Positions 12,601 through 23,830 of a stretch of 64,000 bases of DNA are shown here, one piece after another. This DNA is from Elephas maximus indicus. Its lineage: Eukaryota > Chordata > Mammalia > Proboscidea > Elephantidae. The stretch is taken from assembly GCF_024166365.1 (NCBI RefSeq), contig NC_064820.1, positions 59,001,501 to 59,065,500 on the forward strand. Reading direction: 5' to 3'. The position numbers were made by a program, and so were the translations under genes. The notes under the pieces were generated by a model. The model worked only from the letters and a program-made list of their open reading frames with translations, was not told where the DNA came from and made no database searches. The first letter of the stretch is position 1, and each line of letters opens with the position of its first letter.

Positions 12601-13423
12601 GGTGTGTCCCAGAGGTTCTGATAGGAAGTGTTTTCATTCTCATTGGATTCTATGAATTTCTTTATTCCATCCTTAATGTCTTCTATAATCCAGTCTTTTT
12701 TGAGCAGGGTATTGTTCAGTTTCCAAGTGTTTGATTTCTTTTCCCTGCTTTTTCTGTTATTGATTTCCACTTTTATGGCCTTATGGTCAAAGAAGATGCT
12801 TTGTAATATTTCAGTGTTTTGGATTCTGCTAAGGCTTGCTTTATGACCTAATATGTGGTCTGGTGTAGAGAATGTTCCATGTGCACTAGAAAAGAAAGTA
12901 TAGTTGGTTGTTGTTTGGTGGATTGTTCTGTATATGTCTACAAGGTCAAGTTGGTTGATTGTGGCATTTAGACCTTCCTAGTCTTTATTGAGCTTCTTTC
13001 TGGATACCTGTCCACCGAAAGTGGTGTGTTGAAGTCTCCTACTATTGTTGTTGAGCTGTCTATCTCACTTTTCAATGCTGATAGAGTTTGTTTTACGTAT
13101 CTTGGAGCCCTGTGATTGGGTGCATAAATATTCAGTATGGTTATATCTTCTTGGTGTATTGTCCCTTTAATCATTATGTAGTGTCCTCCGTTATCCTTTC
13201 TGATGGATTTAACTTTAAAGTCTGTTTTTTGATTGTTGTTTGCTTGATATATTTTTTCCATCCTTTGAGTTTAGTTTGTGTCGCTAAGATGTGTCTCTTG
13301 TAGGCAGCATATAGACGGATCTTGTTTTTTAATCCATTCTGCCACTCTCTGCCTGTTTATTGGTGCATTTAGTCCATTTACATTCAGGGTAATTATGGAT
13401 AGGTATGAATTTAGTGCTATCAT
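9656..13423 (-). pseudogene. L1 ORF2 pseudogene (endonuclease-RT), copy B
   Basis: Reads right to left from an ATG at about 13423 (MIALNSYLSIITLNVNGLNA). The APE-type endonuclease follows, with the QETH active-site segment, then reverse transcriptase with [18 protein letters not shown] and the catalytic block reading FANDM instead of FADDM, then the C-terminal Cys region ([18 protein letters not shown], where the usual second Cys is Arg). The frame is broken into at least seven pieces. The ancestral protein makes new L1 copies by target-primed reverse transcription; this copy is dead. Confidence 0.9.
10451..10550. repeat. 50-bp tandem duplication inside L1 copy B
   Basis: Two adjacent units of about 50 bases, each starting ATCTA(T/G)TTTTTCTTCTGC and ending TTTTGTA, with a few differences. 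It is a local duplication in the ORF2 3' region of the decayed L1. Confidence 0.75.
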
Positions 13424-13873
13424 TTTGATGTCTTTTTGTGTGTTGACAGTTTCTTTTTCCCCCTTGATTTTATGTGCTGAGTAGATTTTCCTTAAATGTT
13501 GTCCTTTCCTCATCTTTGTTGTTGGTTTTTTTTCTGCTGAGTCTGTATTTTCCCTTGTATTTTATTTTGATGAGTAGGATAGTTTGTCTCCTTTGTGGTT
13601 ACCTTATTATTTACCTCTATTTTTCTGAATTTAGAACTAACTTTTATTTCTTTGTATCGCTGTATCTTCCTCTCCATATGGAAGGTGTATGATTACATTT
13701 CTTATTCTCTCTTTATTATTTTAATGTTGTGTTCTTTTATATAATAACATCACTGTTACCCTGCTTTGGCCTTTTTTTTTTTTTTTTAATCTTTGTTTTT
13801 TTTTGTATTTCCCTGTCTGGGTTGACTTCTGATTGCTCTGCCCAGTGTTCTAGTCTTGGGTTGATTCCTGATA

Positions 13874-14816
13874 TTATTGATTTTCTAACCAAAGAACTCC
13901 CTTTAGTATCTTTTGTAGAGTTGGTTTGGTTTTTACAAATTCCCTCAACTTGTGTTTATCTGGAAATGTCTTAATTTTACCTTCATATTTAAGAGATGGT
14001 TTTGATGGATATATGATTCTTGGCAGGCAGTTTTTTTCCTTCAGTTTTTTAAATATGTCATCCCATTGCCTTCTTGCATGCATGGTTTCTGTCGAGTAGT
14101 CTAAGCCTCTTATTGGTTCTTCTTTGTAGGTGACTTTTCGTTTATCCCTCGCTGCTGCTGTAATTCTCTCTTTATCTTTGGTTTTGGCAGGTTTGATTAT
14201 TATATGTCTTGGTGACTTTCTTTTAACATGGAGTTCAGTGAGCATCTTGGATAGATATTGTCTCATCTTTCACAATATCAGGGAAGTTTTCTGCCAACAA
14301 ACCTTCAACAATTTTCTCTGTATATTCTGTTATCCCTCCCTGTTCTATTACTCGTAGGTTATTTCTCTTGATAGAGTCCCACGTGATTCTTAAGGTTTCT
14401 TCATTTTTTAAAATTCTTTCATCTGATTTTTCTTCAAATTTATTAGTGCCAAGTGATTTATCTTCAAGTTGAGAAATTCTAGCTTCTACTTGCTCAGTTA
14501 TGCTCTTTTGACTTTGTATTGAGTTACCTAATTCTGTAATTTTATTGTTAATCTTCTGAATTTCTGATTGCTGTCTGTCTGTCTGTGGATTTTTCCAGCT
14601 TATTACACTTTTCATTATGTTCCTGAATAATCTTTCTAATTTCTTTAGTTGCTTTATCTGTGTTTTCCTTGGCTTGTTCTGCACATTGCCTCATTTCCTT
14701 CCTGATGTCTTGAGGGTTCTGTATATTAAACTTTTGTATTCTGCATCTGGTAATTCCAGGAATGCACTTTCATCTAAAAGAACCCTTGATTCTTTGTTTT
14801 GAGAGCTTGTTGACAT
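13874..14816 (-). pseudogene. L1 ORF1 pseudogene, copy B
   Basis: Starts at about 14816 (ATGTCAACAAGCTCTC) and runs leftwards. The N-terminal half is coiled-coil-like (EKSDERILKNEETLRITWDS). The RRM and C-terminal domain follow (TEKIVEGLLAENFPD, SPRHIIIKPAKTKDKER, ETMHARRQWDDIFKKLKEKN). It is broken by a frameshift at about 14240-14260 and by stops upstream of 14684. ORF1p is the trimeric RNA-binding chaperone of the L1 particle. It is homologous to the open ORF1 at 34243-35259. Confidence 0.88.
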
Positions 14817-16130
14817 GATCATGGTCTGTTTATGTGACTTGATGTTGACTGTTGTCTCCTAGCCATCTATAAGTTATTGTATTAGTTTATGCTTGCTTAC
14901 TGTGTTGTAGCTGCTTGCTTTGTTTTATTTTGGTATACCCCTATGGGTTGCCTGAGTGAGCTAGCTTGATTATTTTCGCCTTTGGAGCTCTGGCATCCTG
15001 TTCCCAGCTGGCTAGAGCTGTTAACCGGTGTATCAGTTTAGGAGTCCAGTCAGTTTTCTTGTATGAATTCAGCTCAGTTTCCAGGTGGCTGATATCAAGT
15101 GTGTGGTACAGGCTCTGTCCTACAGTCATAGAGGGCCAGGGGTGATTGGCATATATACCGATATCTGATTGCAGCAGGGAGTCACACTTTGAACAAGGCA
15201 GGGGGCTGAGAACTGACCCCCAAGTGTCTTGGAGGAAAAAGTGTCTGTTCCCTAGAGCGTGCTGGTGGGTGGGTTCTGCAGAGAGGCCGTGGGCACCCGA
15301 TGTTTTTGGCTGTGAGGACCGGGAGGTACCAGTTATCTTTGGACCCCTGTTGCAGGTGGCTGGGTGACCTGAGTGGAGTTACCAGTCCTTAGGTCCCTGA
15401 TGTGGGTAGGTGAGGACCTTATTTAATAGCAAAGCAATGTCGAACATCAAACACCCACCTCTCCACCACACAGCTGTAATGGTTGGAGTTTGCCAACAAG
15501 GGCCTGTTCTCCCAAAATAGGTCCATACAGGTCCATGCAGAAGGGAAAGGTGCTCAAGATCCATGGATGGTTTATGCCTAGACAGGAGCCACTTCTATTT
15601 TGAGCTCTCCTGGTTAATGGAGCTGTCAAATTATCTTTTCCCCCCCAGTTGCAAATTTTTTCCTTCCTCAAGGCTGGGAGGATGGCTCTAGGCGCTCATC
15701 AGTGTCTATCTCAGACCCAGGGATTCAGCCGCTGAAGCTGACTTGGGGGTGGGAGAGGGTGCGGTAAAATATACGCAGGTACTTAGGTTTTGCCGAGAGT
15801 GCTATTCTCCTTAGATTCCAGAGGTGTGAGTAGGCTGTGTGGCTGGCTGCTTCCCTCTGAGGAGACTGTGGCCGCACGCTAGTACCAGACCGCTGCCACC
15901 GCTCCAGGAATGGTGCCTGAGGGCTCCCCGTGATTCAGGTCCGGTAACTCCTCTCCACTTCTGAACGGTCTCTTCTTCCCCCTGCCCCGCGGTTCATTGT
16001 GTAAGCTTGGCTTTGATGCTCAGGGATCCCAGCTTGTCACAAATATCGTTTCACTTGTTTTTTTCGGGTCTTTGTTGTGAAAAGGGCTCGCTGGAAGCGT
16101 CTGTCTATTCCCCCATCTTTGCTCCACCTC
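14817..16130 (-). promoter_or_regulatory. L1 copy B 5'UTR
   Basis: About 1.3 kb upstream of ORF1, moderately GC-rich near 15,640-16,050. I see no tandem units like those in copy D, and no obvious similarity to its 5'UTR. It would have driven L1 transcription towards lower coordinates, antisense to MTREX. Activity today is doubtful. Confidence 0.6.
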
Positions 16131-16143
16131 AATAACTTCTTTT
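16131..16143. repeat. L1 target-site duplication, right copy
   Basis: AATAACTTCTTTT, identical to 8628-8640. It now forms part of the polypyrimidine/branch-point zone of the MTREX exon that starts at 16163. Confidence 0.85.
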
Positions 16144-16162
16144 ATTTTGTGTTTTTTCCTAG

Positions 16163-16291
16163 CCTAATTCTGGTGAACTGGATCCCTTATATGTAGTAGA
16201 AGTACTTCTGCGCTGTAGCAAAGAGAGCTTGAAGAATTCAGCTACTGAGGCTGCAAAACCAGCTAAACCTGACGAGAAAGGAGAGATGCAG
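16163..16291 (+). CDS. MTREX: MTREX exon: KOW domain core
   Basis: A 129-base exon, 43 codons, phase 0 at both ends (about residues 685-727). The acceptor is TTTTTTCCTAG and the donor is CAG|GTTTTT, a weak donor after +3. It reads PNSGELDPLYVVEVLLRCSK then ESLKNSATEAAKPAKPDEKG, with the disordered Lys/Ala/Pro-rich loop typical of metazoan MTR4. A full-length L1 sits 32 bases upstream, so all natural intron sequence beyond 16131 has been displaced by 7.5 kb. Confidence 0.97.
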
Positions 16292-16439
16292 GTTTTTACT
16301 TTAATTTTCACCTTCATAGTTCAGAGATTTTTTGTGAATTATTTACAGTTACTACACTTCCTGAGTGTAATCATAATGAACGTATTTGCATCTTTTCTAA
16401 ATTGGAAGTTTTCAAGGTATTTTCAAGTATATTAAGAGC

Positions 16440-16826
16440 AGTCGTGGATTGAATTGTGTCCCCAGAAAATACATGTTGAAAACTTAACCCCTGAAACTGT
16501 AAATGTGACTGTGTTTGCAAATAGGGAGATTTCTTTTGTTATGGTGTTTGGTTACATTGAGGTCATACCAGTGTAGGGTAGTTCTAAACCTAATCACTTC
16601 TGAGTTATAAAAAGGCCAGAATAGACCTAGAGACATTAAGAGCAAGCAGATGCCAAGGAACGCCAAGGAACTCCTGGTCCTACTGACAAGGAAGGGCCTC
16701 CCCGTAGAGCCATGCCCTAAATTTGGACTTCTGTTCTCCTGAACTGTGAGAAAATAAAATCCTTTTTCTTTAAAGCCACCCAGTTGAGTTTTTTGTTACA
16801 GCAGCATTAGGTAACTGAGACAAGAG
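16440..16826 (+). repeat. MLT1-type solo LTR (ERVL-MaLR)
   Basis: Sense-oriented old LTR: GTGGATTGAATTGTGTCCCC near the start, AAATAGGGAGATTTC, GCCAAGGAACGCCAAGGAAC, then a poly(A)-signal zone (AATAAAATCC) and GTTACAGCAGCATTAGGTAA near the end. This matches the MLT1 pattern of the mammalian MaLR group. There is no internal coding region, so it is a solo LTR. Confidence 0.8.
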
Positions 16827-17103
16827 CCATCGAAAATATCAGTAGATGACTAATAACATTTTAATCTTCCTTTATCAAATTATGAAAAGGTAAAATGATG
16901 ACAAGTGAAGGAGAAAGAATTTATTTACTTTACATGGGGCTATGAAGATGTTTTGTTATCGTTTTTATGATAAATTTATTGTTTGAATCCATCCATGTGG
17001 TTTATTTCATTCCTGTGTAAATAATGATTGAAACGTTATTTGAGTAGTGAAAATTCTGTCCTTTAGCTTTTTTAATTAAGATCATCTAATTTATATATGC
17101 CTT

Positions 17104-17197
17104 TAAGTAAATGCAGGACATTTGTCATATTCCTTGAATTTCTTCTGTTTTAAGTAAATGCAGGACATTTGTCATATTCCTTGAATTTCTTCTGTTT
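17104..17197. repeat. Perfect 47-bp tandem duplication
   Basis: Two adjacent 47-base units (17104-17150 and 17151-17197), each starting TAAGTAAATGCAGGACATTT and ending TTCTTCTGTTT, with no differences. They directly abut the 3' end of the RTE element at 17198. Confidence 0.95.
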
Positions 17198-17795
17198 TTG
17201 TAGTTGTTGTTAGTTGCCATTGAGTTAGCTCCAACTCATTGACCATATGTGTAAGAGAACAAAATATTGCCCGGTCCTGTGCTGTCTTCATGATCATTGT
17301 TATGTTTGAATCTACTGTTACGGCTATTGTGTCAGTCCTTGTCATTGAGTATTTTCCTAGTCTTCGCTGACCTTTTACTTTGCTTATGATACGTCCAGAG
17401 TGAGGCAGCCGAAGTCTCACCATCCTCACTTCTAAGTAGCGTATTCGTTGTGTTTCTCCTAAGACTGATTTATTCATTGTTCTGGCGGTCCACAGTATAT
17501 TCCGTATTCTTCACCAACACCACAATTTGAATGCATCAGTGCTGTCTTTTTCATTGTCCAGCTTTTGCATGCGTATGAGGCAATTCAGAATATCGTGGCT
17601 TGGGTCAGGTGCACCTTAGTCAGCACAGTAATTCTTTGCTTTTGAAAACTTCAAAGAGGTCTTTTGCATTAGATTTGCTTAATGAAATATGACATTTGAT
17701 TTCTTGACTGCTGCTTCCATGGATATTGATTGTTGATCCAAGCAGAATGAAATTGTTGACAACTTCAGTTTTTTCCTCCGTTTATCATGATGTTT
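17198..17795 (-). mobile_element. RTE LINE fragment (BovB-like), 3' end
   Basis: Minus-strand RTE: the 3' tail reads GTTGTTGTTAGTTGCCATTG and is followed by the C-terminal end of the reverse-transcriptase ORF. Fragments such as MNKSVLGETQ and MVRLRLPHSGRI are homologous to the copy at 20583. It is decayed and 5'-truncated. Confidence 0.82.
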
Positions 17796-19846
17796 GATTT
17801 TTATAGTAGTATAAATAAAATACTTGTAGGTAAAATCTTATTGCAGAAATTCTGATTATTATTGAAAGTCATACTGAAATTTTAAAATTTTATATTTTAT
17901 GAAATCTTAAACTGAAATTTTAAAACTTTTATATATATGGTCTATTGGCCAGGTCTTTTAGGAAATGTCACTCTAATAATATTTGTTATAATAAATTTTG
18001 GTATGTAGAAAGAAAAAGCTGCTGCAGAAGCTTCGTAGGCTGCTTCTTTGCGTCAATAAATGACTGAGGAATTAGGAATTTGCAGTATTTAAAAGGGTGG
18101 TTCATTATTTATCATTTAAAAATAACTGTTTAAAAGTATAAATACTTACTATTTCCAGTACCACCTAGCTCTTGGTTTCTGTTCCCTTGATCTTCTAATT
18201 TCATAACCTCAAGAATTCTACCACCAAGTGAAACTAGTTGTTTTTTTTTTTCTAATAACACTTAATTTACAGATTGACTGTTTAACTATAATAAAAAAAA
18301 AAAATATGGGGCTAAAACTCCTACAGTTTGGCTAAATCATGGTACTTCTTCACATGAAACCTTAAAACTGTTTTCTAAGAAAATGTTCTAGGCAGCCATG
18401 ACTGATACATTACAGTTAACATTTTAGATGAAATCTGTTTGCTGTCTGTCCCTGTTCTAGAACCAAGTATCATTAAGCATAGTAGTTGTACCTGTTTTAC
18501 TTATATATGCTGAGAAGCTTTGCAGTACTTAATAATCATGATTTGGTTCACTTCAACAAACAACCTCTCCAGGGAAGTCGTCACTGAACCTGGGCAAACT
18601 AAATGCCTTTCCTCTGCTCCTACAGCATTTTCTATTCAGTTTCTTTCAGGCTGCAGAGCTAAGGACATTAAGATAGAGAGTTGTTAATATATATAACAAT
18701 CTCTGCCTTGAAGGGGCTTAATGAGAGAGTGCTTTGTGCTCAAAGAGCTAGTGAAAGATGAAAGATGAAGCCTCTAACTGCCCGGGACGGGGTGTGGGAG
18801 GAGGAGCGGGTAAGCAAACATAAGTAAAGAAGATTCTACAGAGAAAGTACTGACATTTGAGCAAACTTACAGAACTATTTAGAGCTTTTTCAGATAACAT
18901 TGGCATTCCAGGGGAAGTGGCACAGAGAGAGCATGAAACATTCCTCTTTAAAAAAAAAAAAACTCCAAGTTCAATTTTATATGGCAAAATCATAAAACAG
19001 AGAGGAGAACTTAGCTTAAAGAATATGCATGTTATATTGTTTGTAATAGGAGTCCTACGCATAGGGAATTTTTATGGGCAGTTGGTAAGGAAGTCTCAAC
19101 TCAAAACTGTAGTGCCTATATAGCCGTATTCATTTTGTGGGCTGCATCAGACTTCCTCTGCTTGAGACGTGAGATGCAAGTGGGGTTTCCATAGCCACTT
19201 TTCCTACCCTCTGAGTGTGTATGATTCCAAATTTACCTTTTTCAAATGTGTCTGACTTTGTCCCCTTTTAACAGCTAATTCATAACCATTAAATAAAGTG
19301 ATACTGTCAGGAAGTGAAGACCACCATTCAAATACTGTCAGGAAATTAAAACCGTAATTGCAGAGTCTAGATAAGTAATAAATGATTTCTCTTTTGTTTA
19401 TCTAGGCAAGGAAGTAGCATGCAGCATTAGATTTTTTAGAAAATCTATGAAAGGACAGGGACTAGAAGATAAAAGATCATAACTACATCCCCTCCTAACT
19501 TACCAGCTGTCTCAGCTGACATTTTGCATTTATGACAATAGTAAAACTACTCTCCAGCCATTTTGCACTTTAATTACGTACCTCTGGCAATAACGAATGC
19601 CAGGGTACAGCGCGAGAGTAATGTTGGCTGTGATGGTTAAGGTTATGAATCAGCTTGGTTTGGCAGTTACGTCATGATGTAGTCGTCCTCCATTTTCACA
19701 TAACATTGATTTTCCCATAACGACTTGGTGTTTGAAACTTAACCATGTCTATAAGTGAGGAGTGGGCATATACACTTAAGATATATAACAACTGCCTGAG
19801 ACTAGAGATACCCTACAATAGTTGTGACAGAGTGAAATTTGGCAGT
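17796..19846. other. MTREX intron, no feature recognised
   Basis: AT-rich sequence with A- or T-runs near 18240, 18292 and 18951. I looked for exons, tRNA-like heads and LINE text and saw nothing I can support. Confidence 0.6.
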
Positions 19847-20525
19847 TATGGCATTGTTTTTTAATTATGCTTTAGGTGAAAGTCTACAGCACCAATGAGT
19901 TTCTCGTTCAAAAATTTATACACAAAGTGTTCCGTGACATTGGCTGCAATGTGTCAGCACTCTTCCCCTTTCCACCACAGGTTCTCTGTGTCCATTCATC
20001 CAGTTTTCCTGTCCCTTCCTACCTTCTCATCTTTGATTTTGGACAGGTATTGCCCATTTGGCTTCATGTATTTGATTGAACTAAGAAGCACATTCCTCAA
20101 GTGTGTTATTGTTTGTTTTATGGGCTTGTCTAATCTTTGGCTGAAAGGTGGACTTGAGTTCTGAGTTAGCTGGGTGTGCGAGAGCCATAGTTGCGGGTGT
20201 TCCTCCAGTCTCTACCAGACCAGTAAGTCTGGTCTTCTTTTGTGAATTTGAATTTTCTGTATTTTTCTCCCAGTTTGTCCAGGACCCTCTGTTGTGATCC
20301 CTATCACAGTGGTTGGGTGGTGGTAGACAGGTACCATCTAGTTTTTCTGGGCAGAGGCTGCTAGAGGCTGTGGTTCATGTGGTCCATTAGTCCTTTAGAC
20401 TAATACTTTCCTTGCATCTTTAGTTTTCCTCATTCTCCTTTGCTCTAGACGGGGTGGAACTAATAGATGTAGCTTAGGTGGCCACGCTGAAGCTTTTGAG
20501 ACCCCAGATGCTACTCATGGAATGT
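19847..20525 (-). mobile_element. L1 3'UTR fragment (copy E)
   Basis: Minus-strand L1 3'UTR only: the left end TTTAATTATGCTTTAGGTGA matches the left end of copy B, and the right part includes GAGACCCCAGATGCTACTCA. No ORF2 text is present, so the copy is severely 5'-truncated. Confidence 0.8.
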
Positions 20526-20582
20526 ATACTTTTACAAATTGAAATCAGATCATTTTGGATAAAAACTTTGAAAATACTTAAA

Positions 20583-21850
20583 ATGTTGTTGGTTCTGACT
20601 CATAGCAACCCTGTGCACAACACAACGAAACACTGCCCGGTCCTGAGCCATCCTTACAGTCGTCGTTATGCTTGAGCTTATTGTTGAAGCCACTGTGTCA
20701 GTCTGCCTGGTTGAGGGTCTTCCTCTTTTCCGCAGACCCTGTACTCTGCCAAGCATGATGCCCTCTCCAGGGACTGATCTCTGCTGACAACATGTCCAAA
20801 ATATGTAAGATGAAGTCTCGCCACCCTTGTTTCTAAGGAGTGTTCTGGCTGTACTTCTCCCAAGACAGATTTGTTCGTTCTTTTGTCAGTCCATGATATA
20901 TTCAGCATTCTTCGCCAACACCACAGTTCAAAGGCATCAGTTCTTCTTTGGTCTTCCTTATTCATTGTCCAGCTTTCACATGCATATGATGCGATTGACC
21001 ATGGCTTGAGTCAGGCGCACCTTAGTTTTAAGGTGATGTCTTTGCTTTTCAACACTTTAAAGAGGTCCTTTGCAGCAGATTTACCCAATGCGATGCGTCT
21101 TTTGATTTCTTGACTGCTGCTTCCATGGCTGTTGATTGTGGATCCAAGTAAAATGAAATCCTTGACAACTTCAACCTTTTCTCCGTTTATCCTGATGTTG
21201 CTTATTGGTCTGGTTGTGAGGATTTTTGTTTTCTTTATGTTGAGGTGCAATCCATACTGAAGGCTGTGGTCTTTGATCTTCATTGGTAAGTGCTTCAAGT
21301 CCTGTTTGCTTTCAGCAAGCGAGGTTGTGTCATCTGCATAACGCAGGTTGTTAATGAGTCTTCTTCCAATCCTGATGCCCCGTTCTTCTTCATATAGTCC
21401 AGCTTCTAGGATTATTTGCTCAGCATACAGATTGAATAGGTATGGTGAAAGGATACAACCCTGACACACAACTTCCCTGACTTTAAACCACTCAGTATCC
21501 CCTCATTCTGTCTGAACAACTGCCTCTTGATCTATGTACAGGTTCCTCATGAGCACAATTAAGTGTTCTGGAATTCCAGTTCTTTGCAATGTTATCCATA
21601 ATTTGTTATGATCCACACAGCTGAATGCCTTTGCATAGTCATTAAAACACAGGTAAACATCCTTCTGGTATTCTCTGCTTTCAGCCAGGATCCATCTGAC
21701 CTCAGCAGTGATATCCCTGGTTTCATGTACTCTTCTGCAATCAGCCTGAATTTCTGGCAGTTGTTTGTCGATATACTCCTACAGCCATTTTTGAATGATC
21801 TTCAGCAGAATTTTGCTTACATGTGATATTAATGATACTGTTCTATCCTG
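20583..21850 (-). mobile_element. RTE LINE, 5'-truncated, with RT region
   Basis: The longest RTE copy here. The 3' tail is at the left. Reading leftwards from about 21470, the reverse transcriptase shows GCILSPYLFNLYAEQIILEA and NNLRYADDTTSLAES, where YADD is the catalytic Asp pair, then GLHLNIKKTKIL and ILLGSTINSHGSSSQEIKRR. Further text up to about 21850 matches the RT N-terminal part but with stops. BovB-like RTEs are abundant in afrotherians as well as ruminants and squamates. This copy is inactive. Confidence 0.88.
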
Positions 21851-21966
21851 AAGTACAGTGCTATCGGTGATACTTAGCTGATGTAAAGTCTTTGTCTAGG
21901 AAGTCCAAGGTCTGGACTTTATTACAGTTTCTGTTGACAGCTTTTTCCCTGTATATGGGCAGCACC

Positions 21967-22172
21967 CATGTACAGTTGCCATCCTGTCAGTTCTGACTCA
22001 GCAGCCCCATGTGTGTCAAAGTAGAACTGTGCTCCATAGGGTTTTCAGTGGCTGATTTTTGGAAATAGATTGCCAGGCCTTTCTTTTGAGGCACTTCTCA
22101 GTGGACTCAAACCTCCAACTTTTTGATTAGCAGCTGAGAGCATATTAACTGTTTGCACCACCCAGGGACTCC
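21967..22172 (-). repeat. Long-variant SINE, antisense
   Basis: Antisense SINE related to the CCCTGGTGG family but longer: TCAGTTCTGACTCAGCAGCC, CTCCATAGGGTTTTCAGTGG, AGATTGCCAGGCCTTTCTTT and the head GCACCACCCAGGGACTCC. The internal insert marks a different subfamily. Confidence 0.7.
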
Positions 22173-22442
22173 AGTGATTGGACATAGATTCCCTTGAATG
22201 TTTGGAACCAATAAGCCTCCCAGTCTTTCCTGAGCTTTTCTGTATGCTGGGACATGCCTTTAGCACTTAGCCAGGCAGTTGACAACTTCCCTTTAGCCTT
22301 CACTTCCTGCTTGCGCAGTCTCAAGTTGAGCCAGGAGTGTTAATTTAGGGCCTTCTCACACGTTTCTTGCAAACGCACACAGCCCTATGTATCCGCATGG
22401 CCTTGTAGATCCCTAGAGATATGTTGGAGCTTTTCAGAGTCC

Positions 22443-22692
22443 CCTGTTGTTAGTTGCTGTCAACTCAGCTCTGACTCATGGCGGCCCATGTGTAACACAA
22501 CAAAATGTTGCCTGGTCCTGTGCCATCTTCATAATCACTTTTATGTTGAGTCCACTGTTGCAGCCATCGTGTTAATCCATCTTGTTGAGGGTTTCCCTCA
22601 CCCTTGCTGCCCCTCTGCTTTATCAAATATGTCCTCCAGCAATCAGTTCTTCCTTATGGTACATCCAAAGTTAGCAAGTTGAAGTCTTGGAC
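22443..22692 (-). mobile_element. RTE LINE fragment
   Basis: Minus-strand RTE 3' end: TGTTGTTAGTTGCTGTCAAC at the left, then the decayed C-terminal region (TTGCCTGGTCCTGTGCCATC). It joins a SINE at about 22693. Confidence 0.75.
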
Positions 22693-22900
22693 AGTAGTCG
22701 GTGATCTGTGGAGTTTTCATTGGCTAATTTGTGGAAGTGGATTGCCAGGCCTTTCGTCTTAGTCTGTCTTAGGCTGGAAACTCTGCTAAAACGTGTCTAC
22801 CACAAGTGACCCTACTGGTATTTGAAATACTGGTGGCATAGCTTTCAGCATCATAGCAACATGCAAGCCACCACAGCACAATATATTGTCACATATTCTA
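22693..22900 (-). repeat. tRNA-Gly-type SINE body, antisense
   Basis: Reverse of the SINE body seen at 6445: GTTTTCATTGGCTAATTTGT, TCTGTCTTAGGCTGGAAACT, GCATAGCTTTCAGCATCATA, CAAGCCACCACAGCAC. The tRNA-like head is missing. It ends about 100 bases before an MTREX exon. Confidence 0.65.
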
Positions 22901-22999
22901 AATGCAGCTTCTTTTTAAGGATCCCAGTTGAATTTAGAAATGGCAGAGTTTGAAAATGTGTACTTTCAATTGTAATATTATGTAACTTTTTGTTGGTAG

Positions 23000-23110
23000 G
23001 TTGTTCCAGTTTTGGTGCATCTCCTGACTGCTATCAGCAGTGTTAGGCTTTACATTCCCAAAGACCTTCGACCAGTGGACAACAGGCAGAGTGTTTTAAA
23101 ATCAATACAG
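23000..23110 (+). CDS. MTREX: MTREX exon: arch beta-strand region
   Basis: A 111-base exon, 37 codons, phase 0 at both ends (about residues 728-764). The acceptor is GTTGGTAG and the donor is CAG|GTATGT. It reads VVPVLVHLLTAISSVRLYIP then KDLRPVDNRQSVLKSIQ. One visible change from the human protein as I remember it is Thr for Ser in LLTAISS. The segment finishes the KOW domain and returns through the arch stalk. Confidence 0.97.
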
Positions 23111-23156
23111 GTATGTGTGTTAATTTTATAAATTAAATATAAATAGTAGGGTTTAT

Positions 23157-23329
23157 GGAAACCCTGGTGGTATAGTGGTTAAGAGCTACAGCTACTAACC
23201 AAAAGGTCTGCAGTTCGAATCCACCAGGCACTCCTTGGAAACTCTGTGGGGCAGTTCTACTCTGTCCTATAGGGTCACTACGAGTTGGAATCGACTCGAC
23301 GGCAGTGGGTTTGGTTTTTTATGGTTTTT
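23157..23329 (+). repeat. Afrotherian tRNA-derived SINE, sense
   Basis: A near-complete SINE on the + strand, one of the clearest copies here. The head CCCTGGTGGTATAGTGGTTA contains a pol III A box and GCAGTTCGAATCCACCAG contains a perfect B box. The 3' part is AGTTGGAATCGACTCGACGG plus a T-rich tail. It is flanked by a 13-base target duplication with one mismatch (TAGTAGGGTTTAT at 23144-23156; TAGTAGGATTTAT at 23330-23342). Confidence 0.85.
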
Positions 23330-23754
23330 TAGTAGGATTTATAATGAGACATTGAAATGCTTTTAAATATATTACTTTCTTTTAGAAATACTTAACATGA
23401 TTTATAAACACCAAAAGTGGCAATCTCTTTTAATAAAAATAGTGGTAGTAGATCTGCATGTTAATTGCCCTCTCTTTGAATCCACCAATAAAGTGAGGTG
23501 CTAAAGGGGAGCTGACAGAGGAAACAGTGGAGTATGCATTTTCACTATTATGTCCTAAACGTGTTTGTTTTATTCATTATATTAAAAGTTTTATATTATA
23601 AAATAATTTGCCAGGACTTTTATAGCTATTTTTTAGTCTACCTGATAAATAGATAAAATAGTTTTTATTTCCTATTTATTTTACATAGGAAAAATTGTGG
23701 CTTTCTAGAACAAATTTTTTCCCAGTGTCAGGGGCGGGGAGTGACTTTGTTGAA

Positions 23755-23830
23755 GTTACTTAGTCAGCAAGCATTTGAGTAGTATGTACTGTACTGCGAA
23801 GGCCTGTACTAGAATCTGAGAAAACAAAGA
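23755..23830 (-). repeat. L2 3' end, antisense
   Basis: Degenerate antisense L2: TCAGCAAGCATTTGAGTAGT and GAATCTGAGAAAACAAAGAT in the usual order. Confidence 0.45.

Larger units (their letters stand above)
8641..16130 (-). mobile_element. Full-length L1 LINE, decayed (copy B)
   Basis: A 7.5 kb minus-strand L1. The T-rich left end is its poly(A) tail. Then come the 3'UTR (about 8680-9655), ORF2 (9656-13423), the inter-ORF spacer, ORF1 (13874-14816) and a 1.3 kb 5'UTR ending at 16130 with CCCCCATCTTTGCTCC, the reverse of a GGAGCAAAGATGGGGG start. It is flanked by a perfect 13-base target-site duplication. Both ORFs carry many stops and frameshifts. Its 5' end is only 32 bases from an MTREX exon. 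A 50-base tandem duplication lies in ORF2 at about 10451-10550. Confidence 0.93.
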
